From NCBI RefSeq assembly GCF_030540825.1, contig NZ_JAUOEO010000001.1, positions 2,639,001-2,703,000 on the forward strand: a DNA stretch of 64,000 bases, given 5' to 3'. Source of the stretch: Flavivirga spongiicola (lineage in GTDB: Bacteria > Bacteroidota > Bacteroidia > Flavobacteriales > Flavobacteriaceae). Of the stretch, positions 1 to 7,088 are shown one piece after another; position 1 is the stretch's first letter, and each line of letters opens with the position of its first letter. A model generated the notes under the pieces. That model was not told the origin of the DNA. It made no database searches and worked only from the letters and a program-made list of their open reading frames with translations. A program made the position numbers and the translations under genes.

Positions 1-225
1 AGAGGAATAGCGCTATTAGAATTAGATGAATTTGATGAAGCCGACAGTTTGTTTAGTAGACTTTCTAGTGAGTCGTCAGTTTATAAAAACAAAGCAACAT
101 GGTATTTGGCTTTAAGTAAATTAAAACATAAAGATCATGATGCCTGTTTAAAAATATTAAGAACCCTACCAGAAGATGCAGATGATTATAAACAAGCGCA
201 AAAATTAATTAAGAAATTAGAATAG
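1..225 (+). CDS. C-terminal fragment of a TPR-like protein (5' end outside window)
   Basis: An open frame runs from base 1 to a TAG stop at 223-225 and gives 74 residues. It is alpha-helical and rich in Leu, Lys, Asp and Glu. The spacing of hydrophobic residues (ALLELDEFDEADSLF followed by ATWYLALSKLK) resembles tetratricopeptide helices. The start lies upstream of the window, so neither the full domain layout nor a signal peptide can be judged. TPR-like is inferred from helix pattern alone; function is unknown. A terminator follows at 334-366. Confidence 0.6.
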   Translation, partial: RGIALLELDEFDEADSLFSRLSSESSVYKNKATWYLALSKLKHKDHDACLKILRTLPEDADDYKQAQKLIKKLE

Positions 226-333
226 AGGCTGTACATTAGAGTTATTCCATTAAACGTAGACGAGATGCGATACCTATTTTGAAAATAATACCAATTTTAC
301 ACTCAAATAGGTATAACCTAAATAAGCTCGAAG

Positions 334-366
334 AAAGTCATCAATTTAATGATGACTTTTTTATTT
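334..366 (+). terminator. Rho-independent terminator just before tatD
   Basis: AAAGTCATCA (334-343) pairs perfectly over 10 bp with TGATGACTTT (350-359) around a 6-nt loop and is followed by a T-rich tract. It probably ends the upstream TPR-like transcript, but it finishes only about 8 nt before the tatD ATG. Upstream, TACCTATTT (271-279) and AAATAGGTA (305-313) form another inverted repeat with a 25-nt loop of unknown meaning. Confidence 0.75.
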
Positions 367-373
367 TTACCAA

Positions 374-1141
374 ATGATTATTACAGATACGCACACACAT
401 TTATATAGTGAAGCTTTTGATGAAGATAGAAATGAAATGATTGATCTTGCAATAGATCAAGGCATCTCCCGGTTTTTTATTCCAGCTATAGATTCTGAGT
501 ATACAGAAGCGATGCTTCAACTTGAAAAAGATTACCCCAATAATGTGTTTTTAATGATGGGTTTGCATCCTACACATGTAAAAGACAATTATAAGGAAGA
601 GTTAAAGCATGTAGAAGATATGCTTGCAAAACGGCATTTTTATGCCATAGGTGAAATTGGGATTGATTTATATTGGGATAAATCAACATTAGAAATTCAA
701 CAAGAAGCGTTTAAGCATCAAATTAGAATTGCAAAGCAATATAAATTACCAATAGTTATACATTGCAGAGAAGCGTTTGATGAAATATTTGAAGTTTTAG
801 AAGCAGAAAAAGGTGATGATTTATTTGGTATTTTTCACTGTTTTACAGGAACATTAGAACATGCGCATCGAGCTATCTCTTACAACATGAAATTAGGTAT
901 AGGAGGCGTTGTTACTTTCAAGAACGGAAAGATTGATACGTTTTTAAATCAAATTGATATAAAGCATATTGTTTTAGAAACAGATTCTCCTTATTTGGCC
1001 CCTGTACCATATAGAGGAAAACGAAATGAAAGTGCATATGTCATAAAAGTATTAGAAAAATTAGTAGATATATATGGTGTATCCTTAGAAGATATAGCAG
1101 CTATTACCACTCAAAATTCCAAAGATGTTTTTAAAGTTTAA
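374..1141 (+). CDS. tatD: TatD-family metal-dependent DNase/hydrolase
   Basis: The 255-residue product has the complete TatD amidohydrolase-type TIM barrel metal site: THTH (His7, His9), GEIGID (Glu94), IHCRE (His130), the HCF motif (His155) and ETDSPYLAP (Asp204). Family members are cytoplasmic metal-dependent hydrolases with 3'-5' DNase activity implicated in DNA repair and quality control. The length is typical. The ATG is supported because the conserved N-terminal strand begins immediately. The gene is separated by 3 nt from the asparaginase gene, so the two are probably co-transcribed. No ribosome-binding site is obvious and a terminator hairpin ends just upstream, so the leader is very short unless transcription reads through. 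Confidence 0.93.
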   Translation: MIITDTHTHLYSEAFDEDRNEMIDLAIDQGISRFFIPAIDSEYTEAMLQLEKDYPNNVFLMMGLHPTHVKDNYKEELKHVEDMLAKRHFYAIGEIGIDLYWDKSTLEIQQEAFKHQIRIAKQYKLPIVIHCREAFDEIFEVLEAEKGDDLFGIFHCFTGTLEHAHRAISYNMKLGIGGVVTFKNGKIDTFLNQIDIKHIVLETDSPYLAPVPYRGKRNESAYVIKVLEKLVDIYGVSLEDIAAITTQNSKDVFKV

Positions 1142-1144
1142 AAT

Positions 1145-2176
1145 ATGAGCGATATAAAACCAAAGATATTACTAATATATACTGGAGGAACCATAGGCAT
1201 GGTTAAAGATTTCAAAACAGGATCACTTCGCGCATTTGATTTTAAAACGCTTTTAGAAAAAATCCCAGAACTCCAACTTTTAGATTGTAATATTGATACA
1301 GTATCCTTTAAGGAACCTATAGACTCAAGTAATATGAATCCAAAATATTGGGTTCAAATAGCTGAAATAATAGAAACTAGTTATGATGCGTTTGATGGTT
1401 TTGTGGTTTTACATGGCAGCGATACCATGAGCTATACAGCTTCAGCATTGAGTTTTATGTTGGAAAATTTAGCAAAACCAGTCATATTTACTGGGGCTCA
1501 ATTACCAATAGGAGATTTAAGAACAGATGCAAAAGAAAATTTAATTACGTCTATACAGGTAGCTTCATTACAAAGTAAAGGTAAGCCATTAATTAAAGAG
1601 GTTTGTTTGTATTTTGAATATAAACTATATAGAGCTAATAGAACGACAAAAATAAATGCGGAACATTTTGAAGCCTTTGCATCTTTGAACTATTCTGATT
1701 TAGCAGAATCTGGGGTTCATTTAAAAGTTAATGAAGAATATTTATTTAAACCCGATTTAAAGAAAGCTCTAAAGATCCATAAAAAATTAGATGATAATAT
1801 TGCGTTAATAAAACTTTTTCCAGGAATTACAGAAAATGTATTGCAAAGTATTTTTAGTACTTCAAATTTGAAAGCTGTTATAATGGAGACCTATGGCTCT
1901 GGAAATTGTACTACCGAAAAATGGTTTATTAATATGCTAAAAGAGAATATTTTAAAAGGAATACATATCATAAATATTACTCAATGTTCTGGAGGAAGTG
2001 TTATGATGGGGCATTATGAAACGAGCAATGAGCTAAAAAATATAGGTGTTATTTCTGGAAAAGACATCACAACAGAGGCTGCAATAAGTAAATTAATGTA
2101 TTTATTGGGGCAAAATGTCTCTAGTAATCGCCTCAAAACCATCTATGAATCGCCCTTAAGAGGTGAAATGTCTTAA
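1145..2176 (+). CDS. ansA: Type I L-asparaginase
   Basis: The 343-residue protein carries both asparaginase signatures: TGGTIGM (residues 13-19, first catalytic Thr) and HGSDTMSYTAS (90-100, second catalytic Thr-Asp pair). It hydrolyses L-asparagine to aspartate and ammonia. The absence of a signal peptide and the sequence type point to the cytoplasmic type I form rather than the periplasmic type II enzyme. It follows tatD with a 3-nt gap, the usual arrangement in an operon. A small TPR-like or biopolymer-type neighbour does not inform its role. Substrate preference (Asn versus Gln) cannot be read from sequence. Confidence 0.92.
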   Translation: MSDIKPKILLIYTGGTIGMVKDFKTGSLRAFDFKTLLEKIPELQLLDCNIDTVSFKEPIDSSNMNPKYWVQIAEIIETSYDAFDGFVVLHGSDTMSYTASALSFMLENLAKPVIFTGAQLPIGDLRTDAKENLITSIQVASLQSKGKPLIKEVCLYFEYKLYRANRTTKINAEHFEAFASLNYSDLAESGVHLKVNEEYLFKPDLKKALKIHKKLDDNIALIKLFPGITENVLQSIFSTSNLKAVIMETYGSGNCTTEKWFINMLKENILKGIHIINITQCSGGSVMMGHYETSNELKNIGVISGKDITTEAAISKLMYLLGQNVSSNRLKTIYESPLRGEMS

Positions 2177-2252
2177 AATTAACTCTTAAAATTTTAACGT
2201 TCAAAGTTTTTTTTGTTATTTGAGCCCCCGTAATTAAGTTCAATTGAAATAC

Positions 2253-2340
2253 AGAGAGGTGGCCGAGTGGTCGAAGGCGCACGCCTGGAAAGTGTGTATA
2301 CGTCAAAAGCGTATCGAGGGTTCGAATCCCTTCCTCTCTG
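2253..2340 (+). tRNA. tRNA-Ser (anticodon GGA)
   Basis: An 88-nt class II tRNA. Acceptor stem AGAGAGG (2253-2259) pairs with CCTCTCT (2333-2339), followed by the discriminator G typical of serine tRNAs. The D arm is GCCGAGTGG, and the anticodon loop CTGGAAA gives GGA at 2287-2289. There is a long variable arm and the T loop TTCGAAT. CCA is not encoded and must be added enzymatically. It decodes UCC/UCU. Confidence 0.95.
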
Positions 2341-2413
2341 CTGTTATTTTGTCTCTAATTGCTTTTTTTTTAATATCTTTAACACTTTAACTAATATATT
2401 TAAGATCTAGAAC

Positions 2414-3196
2414 ATGAAAAGATTATTTTCTCTCCTTGCCATAACAGGAATGATGGCATTTGGAACTACTAACGCAACAACAATTGCAAACACAAATACA
2501 GCTGTAACAACTACTGTTAACACTATTCAAGATGAGTCAGAAGCAACCGCTGCTGCAGGCGAAACTCTTGGGTTTCATCAAGAATTGAAGAAACGTTTTA
2601 TTGAAGGTGGTGCAGGTTTTATGGGAATTGTATTATTATGTTTAATTCTTGGTTTAGCAATTGCTATAGAAAGAATTATCTTTTTAAACCTTTCAACTAC
2701 AAACACAAAAAAATTAACACAAAATGTAGAGGATGCCTTATCTTCAGGTGGTGTTGAAGCTGCAAAAGAAGTATGTAGAAATACAAAAGGACCCATTGCA
2801 TCTATTTATTATCAGGGGTTAGACAGGACGGATGAAGGTCTTGAAGCCGCTGAAAAAGCTGTTGTAGCCTATGGAGGTGTTCAAATGGGACAATTAGAAA
2901 AAAATGTATCTTGGATATCATTATTTATCGCCTTAGCACCAATGCTTGGTTTCATGGGTACGGTAATTGGTATGATTCAAGCATTCGATAAAATTGAAGC
3001 TGCTGGAGATATGCAACCATCTCTTGTTGCCGGAGGTATTAAAGTAGCACTTTTAACAACCGTATTTGGTTTGATAGTGGCTATTATACTTCAAATTTTT
3101 TACAATTATATTATTGCTAAAATTGATAGTATTGTTAACGATATGGAAGATGCTTCTATTACGTTAATGGATCTATTAATTAGAAATAAAAAGTAA
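2414..3196 (+). CDS. exbB: MotA/TolQ/ExbB-family proton channel protein
   Basis: 260 residues: an N-terminal signal-like hydrophobic segment, a low-complexity Thr/Ala stretch, then three membrane segments at about 68-90, 165-190 and 205-230. The segment with SWISLFIALAPMLGFMGTVIGMI is the classic ExbB/TolQ pore helix region. In the inner membrane it forms the pentameric proton channel that, with ExbD and TonB, energises outer-membrane transport. It is the first gene of a four-gene block (ExbB, small membrane protein, two ExbD proteins) ended by the terminator at 4767-4798. No tonB gene is adjacent. The long N-terminal extension is usual in Bacteroidota homologues. Confidence 0.92.
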   Translation: MKRLFSLLAITGMMAFGTTNATTIANTNTAVTTTVNTIQDESEATAAAGETLGFHQELKKRFIEGGAGFMGIVLLCLILGLAIAIERIIFLNLSTTNTKKLTQNVEDALSSGGVEAAKEVCRNTKGPIASIYYQGLDRTDEGLEAAEKAVVAYGGVQMGQLEKNVSWISLFIALAPMLGFMGTVIGMIQAFDKIEAAGDMQPSLVAGGIKVALLTTVFGLIVAIILQIFYNYIIAKIDSIVNDMEDASITLMDLLIRNKK

Positions 3197-3215
3197 TAAT
3201 TAAATATAAAAAATT

Positions 3216-3647
3216 ATGAAATTACATAAAATTTTAAAAATAGTAGCTTTTGCGCTTGCTATTATTGGCGCGATTTTTGCGCTGATGATAATAGCAGGCG
3301 ATGAAAAAGATGCTTTAAGTATGAGCGGAAATATGCTATATATTGCATATGCTGTACTTGGATTAATATTAGTAATGGTTCTTATATTCGTTATAAAAGG
3401 ACTCTTTGCAGGAAATATTAAAAAGACATTAATGACTGTAGGAGCATTTTTAGTCATTATCCTTATTTCTTATTCTATGTCTTCAGGTACAGATTTAGAT
3501 TTAACACCCTTTACAGATAAAGGGTTAGATGTTACAGAGTCGACGTCTAAGAAAGTAGGCGCTGGATTATATGCATTTTATGTATTGGCTTTTTTAGCTA
3601 TAGCATCTATGGTATTTTCAGGAGTTAAAAAAATATTTAATAAATAA
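3216..3647 (+). CDS. Small integral membrane protein of the ExbB-ExbD operon
   Basis: 143 residues with about four hydrophobic segments (near 6-28, 40-62, 74-90 and 117-138) separated by short loops. It lies 19 nt after exbB and 3 nt before the first exbD, so it is certainly part of the same transcript. I recognise it only as a conserved companion of ExbB/ExbD operons in Flavobacteriia. No catalytic motif is visible. An accessory membrane role in the energy-transduction complex is inferred from position. Confidence 0.75.
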   Translation: MKLHKILKIVAFALAIIGAIFALMIIAGDEKDALSMSGNMLYIAYAVLGLILVMVLIFVIKGLFAGNIKKTLMTVGAFLVIILISYSMSSGTDLDLTPFTDKGLDVTESTSKKVGAGLYAFYVLAFLAIASMVFSGVKKIFNK

Positions 3648-3650
3648 ATT

Positions 3651-4238
3651 ATGGCAAAAAGAGCAGCACCAGAAGTAAATGCAGGCTCCATGGCCGATAT
3701 TGCGTTCTTACTATTAATATTTTTCTTAGTTACTACTACTATTGAAACAGATTCTGGGATTAACCGAAAGCTTCCACCCATGGAAGAATCTGATGAAGAA
3801 GTTGTTATCAAGCAAAGAAACATTTTTACTGTTTTATTAAATGGTAAAGATCAGTTACTTGTGGAAGATGAATTAATGGAACTTGAGAATTTAAGAGAAG
3901 CAGCTGTTAAGTTTTTAGATAACGGTGGCGACGGATCATGCGATTATTGTAAAGGGGAAGGAGATAAGTCATCTTCTGATAACCCGGATAAAGCAATTAT
4001 ATCTTTAAAAAATGAGCGTGAAACAACTTACAAGACTTATATAGCAGTCCAAAATGAATTGGTGGCAGCTTATAATGAATTAAGAAATATCAGAGCTCAA
4101 GAACTATATGGAAAGCCTTTTGCAGAAATGCAGGCAAACTATAAAGATGTAAACTGGCCAGGGAATAAGGAAAAGTTAAAAGCGAAGATAGATCAAATTA
4201 AAGTAGATTATCCTCAAAAACTTTCTGAAGTACAATAA
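3651..4238 (+). CDS. exbD: ExbD/TolR-family protein with a Cys-containing insert
   Basis: 195 residues. An N-terminal cytoplasmic tail leads into a single transmembrane helix (about 15-33, MADIAFLLLIFFLVTTTI) with the invariant proton-path Asp, then a periplasmic domain. About residues 88-110 form an insert with CDYCKGEG, a CxxC pair, followed by a Ser/Asp-rich linker and a helical, probably coiled-coil segment. This makes it longer than a typical ExbD of about 140 residues. It partners ExbB and probably the second ExbD encoded immediately downstream. The role of the CxxC insert is unknown; it could be a redox or metal site. Confidence 0.9.
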   Translation: MAKRAAPEVNAGSMADIAFLLLIFFLVTTTIETDSGINRKLPPMEESDEEVVIKQRNIFTVLLNGKDQLLVEDELMELENLREAAVKFLDNGGDGSCDYCKGEGDKSSSDNPDKAIISLKNERETTYKTYIAVQNELVAAYNELRNIRAQELYGKPFAEMQANYKDVNWPGNKEKLKAKIDQIKVDYPQKLSEVQ

Positions 4239-4263
4239 TTTAAAATTTAACATTTATATAAAT

Positions 4264-4740
4264 ATGTCTAAATTTAAAAAGAAAAAAAGTGGCGATATGC
4301 CAGCAGTTAATACCGCATCTTTACCAGATATTGTATTTATGTTATTATTCTTCTTTATGGTAGCTACTGTAATGAGGCAAAATACTTTAATGATTGATAA
4401 CAATCTACCATTTGCAGATCAGGTAGAGAAGTTAGATAAGAAGGATTTGGTAATGTACATATATGCAGGTAAGCCAAGCGATAATTTTAAGCAATACGGT
4501 ACAGAAGCAAAAATACAACTTAATGATAAGTTTGCAGATGTAAACGAAATTGCTGCTTTTATTGCAGCAGAGAGAGCTTCTAAACGAGAAGAATTAATAC
4601 CATTTTTAACGACTGCTCTGAAAGTAGACAGTGACGCTAATATGGGGTTAATTGGAGATATAAAACAGGAATTAAGAAAAGTAAATGCACTTAAAATCAA
4701 CTACACGACTAAAAAAGGTACTGTGCTAGGAAGAGATTAG
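4264..4740 (+). CDS. exbD: Second ExbD/TolR-family protein
   Basis: 158 residues: a basic N-terminus (KFKKKKSGDMPAVN), one transmembrane helix around 20-40 with the conserved Asp in LPDIVFMLLFFFMVATVM, and a periplasmic domain. Paired divergent ExbD paralogues in one operon are usual in Bacteroidota. It is the last gene of the block and is followed within 30 nt by a strong terminator. It has no cysteine-containing insert, unlike its upstream paralogue, so the two presumably have distinct partners or positions in the complex. Confidence 0.9.
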   Translation: MSKFKKKKSGDMPAVNTASLPDIVFMLLFFFMVATVMRQNTLMIDNNLPFADQVEKLDKKDLVMYIYAGKPSDNFKQYGTEAKIQLNDKFADVNEIAAFIAAERASKREELIPFLTTALKVDSDANMGLIGDIKQELRKVNALKINYTTKKGTVLGRD

Positions 4741-4766
4741 TTTTATATTCTTAATTTTATATAAAT

Positions 4767-4798
4767 AAAGGCGTTTTGATAATTCAAAACGCCTTTTT
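4767..4798 (+). terminator. Strong terminator of the ExbB/ExbD operon
   Basis: AAAGGCGTTTTG (4767-4778) pairs with CAAAACGCCTTT (4785-4796) over 12 bp across a 6-nt loop, followed by T residues. It is positioned 27 nt after the last stop codon. The A-run on the left arm would also make it work on the minus strand. Confidence 0.9.
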
Positions 4799-4919
4799 AT
4801 ATTTAAAAACCTGGACAATTTTACTTATAATTGTAATGTTAACTGGAGTTTGATTAATAAATAATCCATAACCATTCGGTTGTGATGAATGAAAGCGAAT
4901 ATGTTCTATTTGTCTCCTC

Positions 4920-4997
4920 GAGCGCAGTTGAGAGGTTATTGATTTTAAAAGTATTAAATAGGTCGTGACTTTGGTTTATCTTGAGCGCAGTCGAAAG
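4920..4997. repeat. Two copies of a GAGCGCAGTCGAAAG-type dispersed repeat
   Basis: GAGCGCAGTTG (4920-4930) inside CCTCGAGCGCAGTTGAGAGG, and GAGCGCAGTCGAAAG (4983-4997). Related copies occur at 39176-39190 and 54382-54394, with fragments near 53127-53196. The 286-nt gap between the operon terminator and the PorT-like gene otherwise shows no gene. Confidence 0.55.
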
Positions 4998-5089
4998 CCT
5001 AGATCGGACATAAATATAATTAATACGCTAAATTTGAGTAAAATAATAATCGATCTTAAGTTAATGTTAGTATAATAATACGCTTATTG

Positions 5090-5782
5090 ATGAAACAACT
5101 ATTTATTTCCATATTTTTTTTAATGAATTTTGTGTGCTGTTTTGCCCAGGAAATTAATGATAAAGAAATTGATTCGCTATATAAAGAGGACCAATTTTAT
5201 GCGGGCGTCACTTATAATTTGCTAGGTAAGATGCCAAAAGATGTTTCACAAAGTGGCTTTTCTTTAGGATTTCATCTAGGTTTTATTAAAGATATGCCTA
5301 TTAATAAAAATAGAAATATTGCCATAGGTTTAGGTCTTGGATATTCAGCTAATTCATTTAATCAAAACTTACTCATAAATAAAGATAATACAGGTAGTAC
5401 TATTTATAGTGTTTTAAAGGATAGTAATACATTTACTAAAAATAAATTTTCAAGCCATTTAATTGAACTCCCTATTGAGTTTAGATGGCGTACATCTACA
5501 GCAACAGATTATAATTTTTGGCGTATTTACATGGGTTTTAAGCTAGGTTATGTATTTGCCCATACTACAAAGTATAGAGGTGATTTAGGAAAGCTGAGGT
5601 TTAGTAATATTGAGGATTTTAATAACTTTCAATATGGTATAACACTCAGTGCGGGCTATAATACATGGAATATATTTTTGTATTACGCTTTGAATCCTAT
5701 TTTTTCTGGAGATGCTAGCTTAGACGGGAATAAAATTGATATGAATGCTGTAAAGATTGGCTTGATGTTTTATATCTTATAG
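5090..5782 (+). CDS. PorT-like outer-membrane beta-barrel protein
   Basis: 230 residues from the ATG at 5090; a TTG one codon upstream is less likely. A signal peptide (KQLFISIFFLMNFVCCFAQ) is followed by alternating amphipathic strands: GFSLGFHLGFIKDM, AIGLGLGYSAN, LIELPIEFRWRT, IYMGFKLGYVFAH, YGITLSAGYNTW and a C-terminal aromatic strand. This matches the PorT/SprT family, needed for T9SS assembly in Bacteroidota. The presence of several T9SS cargo proteins in the window agrees with that. The barrel fold is clear; assignment to PorT itself rather than another beta-barrel of this fold is probable but not certain. Confidence 0.75.
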   Translation: MKQLFISIFFLMNFVCCFAQEINDKEIDSLYKEDQFYAGVTYNLLGKMPKDVSQSGFSLGFHLGFIKDMPINKNRNIAIGLGLGYSANSFNQNLLINKDNTGSTIYSVLKDSNTFTKNKFSSHLIELPIEFRWRTSTATDYNFWRIYMGFKLGYVFAHTTKYRGDLGKLRFSNIEDFNNFQYGITLSAGYNTWNIFLYYALNPIFSGDASLDGNKIDMNAVKIGLMFYIL

Positions 5783-5822
5783 TTGTGCTTCATTATCCAG
5801 AACGCACATATTGAAACAAAAA

Positions 5823-6323
5823 ATGGAACTAAAAGAGGATAAAATAGAACGAGATATTGAAATTTTGAAAGATGGACCAATATGCAAATACTTCAAAAAT
5901 GGAATTTTGGACGAAGACATAATTTGGTTTTCCAATAATAATTTTGAGGTTATAGAAATGAATACTCGAAATCGGAATAAAAAAAACGCACATCTGAATA
6001 TAAAAACTGCTCTTAATTTTTCCGAATATTATGGAGAAAATCTAAACGCATTCTCGGATTGTCTTTCAGGTATGTATAACAAAAGATATAAAGGGCTCAT
6101 TTTAGTATTTAGGCATTATGATAGTTTTGTGGAATCCGACAAAAATTTTGCGGAAGGAATTCTTGACATTATTGCTGGAGAATCACGGAATTGGCTTTTA
6201 ACTGGACAAAAATTAATCGGACTTGTCCAATCTGACAATCCTGATTTGGAATTTCCTGAATTAGGCGGAATCAGTCCGAGTTGGAATTCAGCCGAATGGT
6301 TGAATGAAAGCCGAAAGAAATAA
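5823..6323 (+). CDS. Orphan barstar-like ribonuclease inhibitor
   Basis: 166 residues from ATG 5823; a TTG at 5811 would add four residues. The central segment ALNFSEYYGENLNAFSDCLSG matches the barstar signature (Tyr-Tyr-Gly-x-Asn-Leu-x-Ala-x-x-Asp), including the Asp used to block the barnase active site; the usual Trp before that Asp is Ser here. The following strand GLILVFRHYDSF also fits. Barstars are small cytoplasmic inhibitors of barnase-like ribonucleases. No cognate nuclease gene is adjacent. Codon use is richer in GGA, CCG, TCC and CGG than its neighbours, and the gene is followed by a long palindrome (6336-6457), both signs of acquisition. Confidence 0.7.
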   Translation: MELKEDKIERDIEILKDGPICKYFKNGILDEDIIWFSNNNFEVIEMNTRNRNKKNAHLNIKTALNFSEYYGENLNAFSDCLSGMYNKRYKGLILVFRHYDSFVESDKNFAEGILDIIAGESRNWLLTGQKLIGLVQSDNPDLEFPELGGISPSWNSAEWLNESRKK

Positions 6324-6335
6324 AATAACGAAAGC

Positions 6336-6457
6336 ACAACAACGTGTCCTTTAATTCATTGCTAGTGCAAGCTTACTTACGAAAATCCGCGAGGATTTTC
6401 TATTCGGTTTCTAGTTGCTTAAACACGTAACGAAATCATACACAATACCGTTATTTG
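6336..6457. repeat. Long imperfect palindrome downstream of the barstar-like gene
   Basis: The element begins 13 nt after the barstar stop. Its centre is a perfect hairpin GAAAATCC-GCGA-GGATTTTC (6381-6400). The outer arms (ACAACAACGTGT near 6336-6347 and ACACAATACCGTTATT near 6440-6455) are imperfectly complementary, as are the inner arms TTCATTGCTAGTGC and CTAGTTGCTTAAACACG. The whole can fold as one branched stem. It lacks the canonical integron attC core triplets, so it is described only as a palindromic repeat. Confidence 0.6.
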
Positions 6458-6459
6458 TC

Positions 6460-6479
6460 ATTCCCATGAAGATGGGAAT
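6460..6479. repeat. Short hairpin repeat ATTCCCAT-GAAG-ATGGGAAT
   Basis: Perfect 8-bp arms around GAAG, ending 3 nt from the stop codon of the minus-strand PAP2-like gene. Structurally the same kind of element as those at 16179-16198 and 34662-34681. It may help end convergent transcription; it has no T-run on either side. Confidence 0.6.
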
Positions 6480-6482
6480 CTA

Positions 6483-7088
6483 CTATAACCAATAAGGCAC
6501 TAGAATTAACTGCGGGATTATCCCAATAAACATTCCCATGATAAGTTCTTTATAAGTATGTGCTTTTAAATGTAGTCTGGATGTAGCAACTGCACCCGTT
6601 ATTATTGCCATTAAAGCTAATGTACTATTCATGTTTATACTAAAATGTATACTTAAGATTGCTAAAAACATAAACAACCCAGAAACAGAAATCATATGTA
6701 TGCTTGCTTTAAATTTAAAAAAAGCGAGCATTAGGCACGCCATAGTAGAGATTAGTATACCAACAAAGAAAAAATAAAGTTCTATAATTTGAGAAGGTGT
6801 TATAATGCGCTGTAACACTATTATAATCACAAAACAGTTAAGTATTAAAGGAATAATACGTTCGTTTGTAGTTTTCAGGTATATAGATTTTACCTTACCT
6901 AATGTCTTTAACAAAAAATAAAGGAGAATGGGTAAAATAATCGTTAGTATAAAAAGAGATACTAACTTAGCTTTCATTATTTCTTCTGGGATGAATCGTG
7001 GTGATTTATAAAAATAGAAAATAACACCTAGTATAGGCATAAATAATGGATGAAAAATATATGAGATACTTTTTAGTATTTTATCCAT
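6483..7088 (-). CDS. PAP2-like multipass membrane protein
   Basis: 201 residues with about six hydrophobic segments. The stretch KASIHMISVSGLFMF (about 128-142) and SRLHLKAHTYKELIMG (about 170-185) resemble the C-terminal part of the PAP2 lipid phosphatase signature, where a His follows Ser and a later Arg-x5-His pair completes the site. The first PAP2 motif (KxxxxxxRP) is not clear, so catalytic activity is doubtful. The gene starts one base into the rpoN stop codon (ATG/stop overlap), so it is translationally linked to rpoN. Function unknown; PAP2-like is a tentative assignment. Confidence 0.6.
   Translation of the reverse strand: MDKILKSISYIFHPLFMPILGVIFYFYKSPRFIPEEIMKAKLVSLFILTIILPILLYFLLKTLGKVKSIYLKTTNERIIPLILNCFVIIIVLQRIITPSQIIELYFFFVGILISTMACLMLAFFKFKASIHMISVSGLFMFLAILSIHFSINMNSTLALMAIITGAVATSRLHLKAHTYKELIMGMFIGIIPQLILVPYWL

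Noticed and set aside
6336..6457. Integron attC site
   Set aside because: The element is palindromic and behind a cassette-like gene, but the canonical GTTRRRY and RYYYAAC core triplets are not present and no integrase is in the window.
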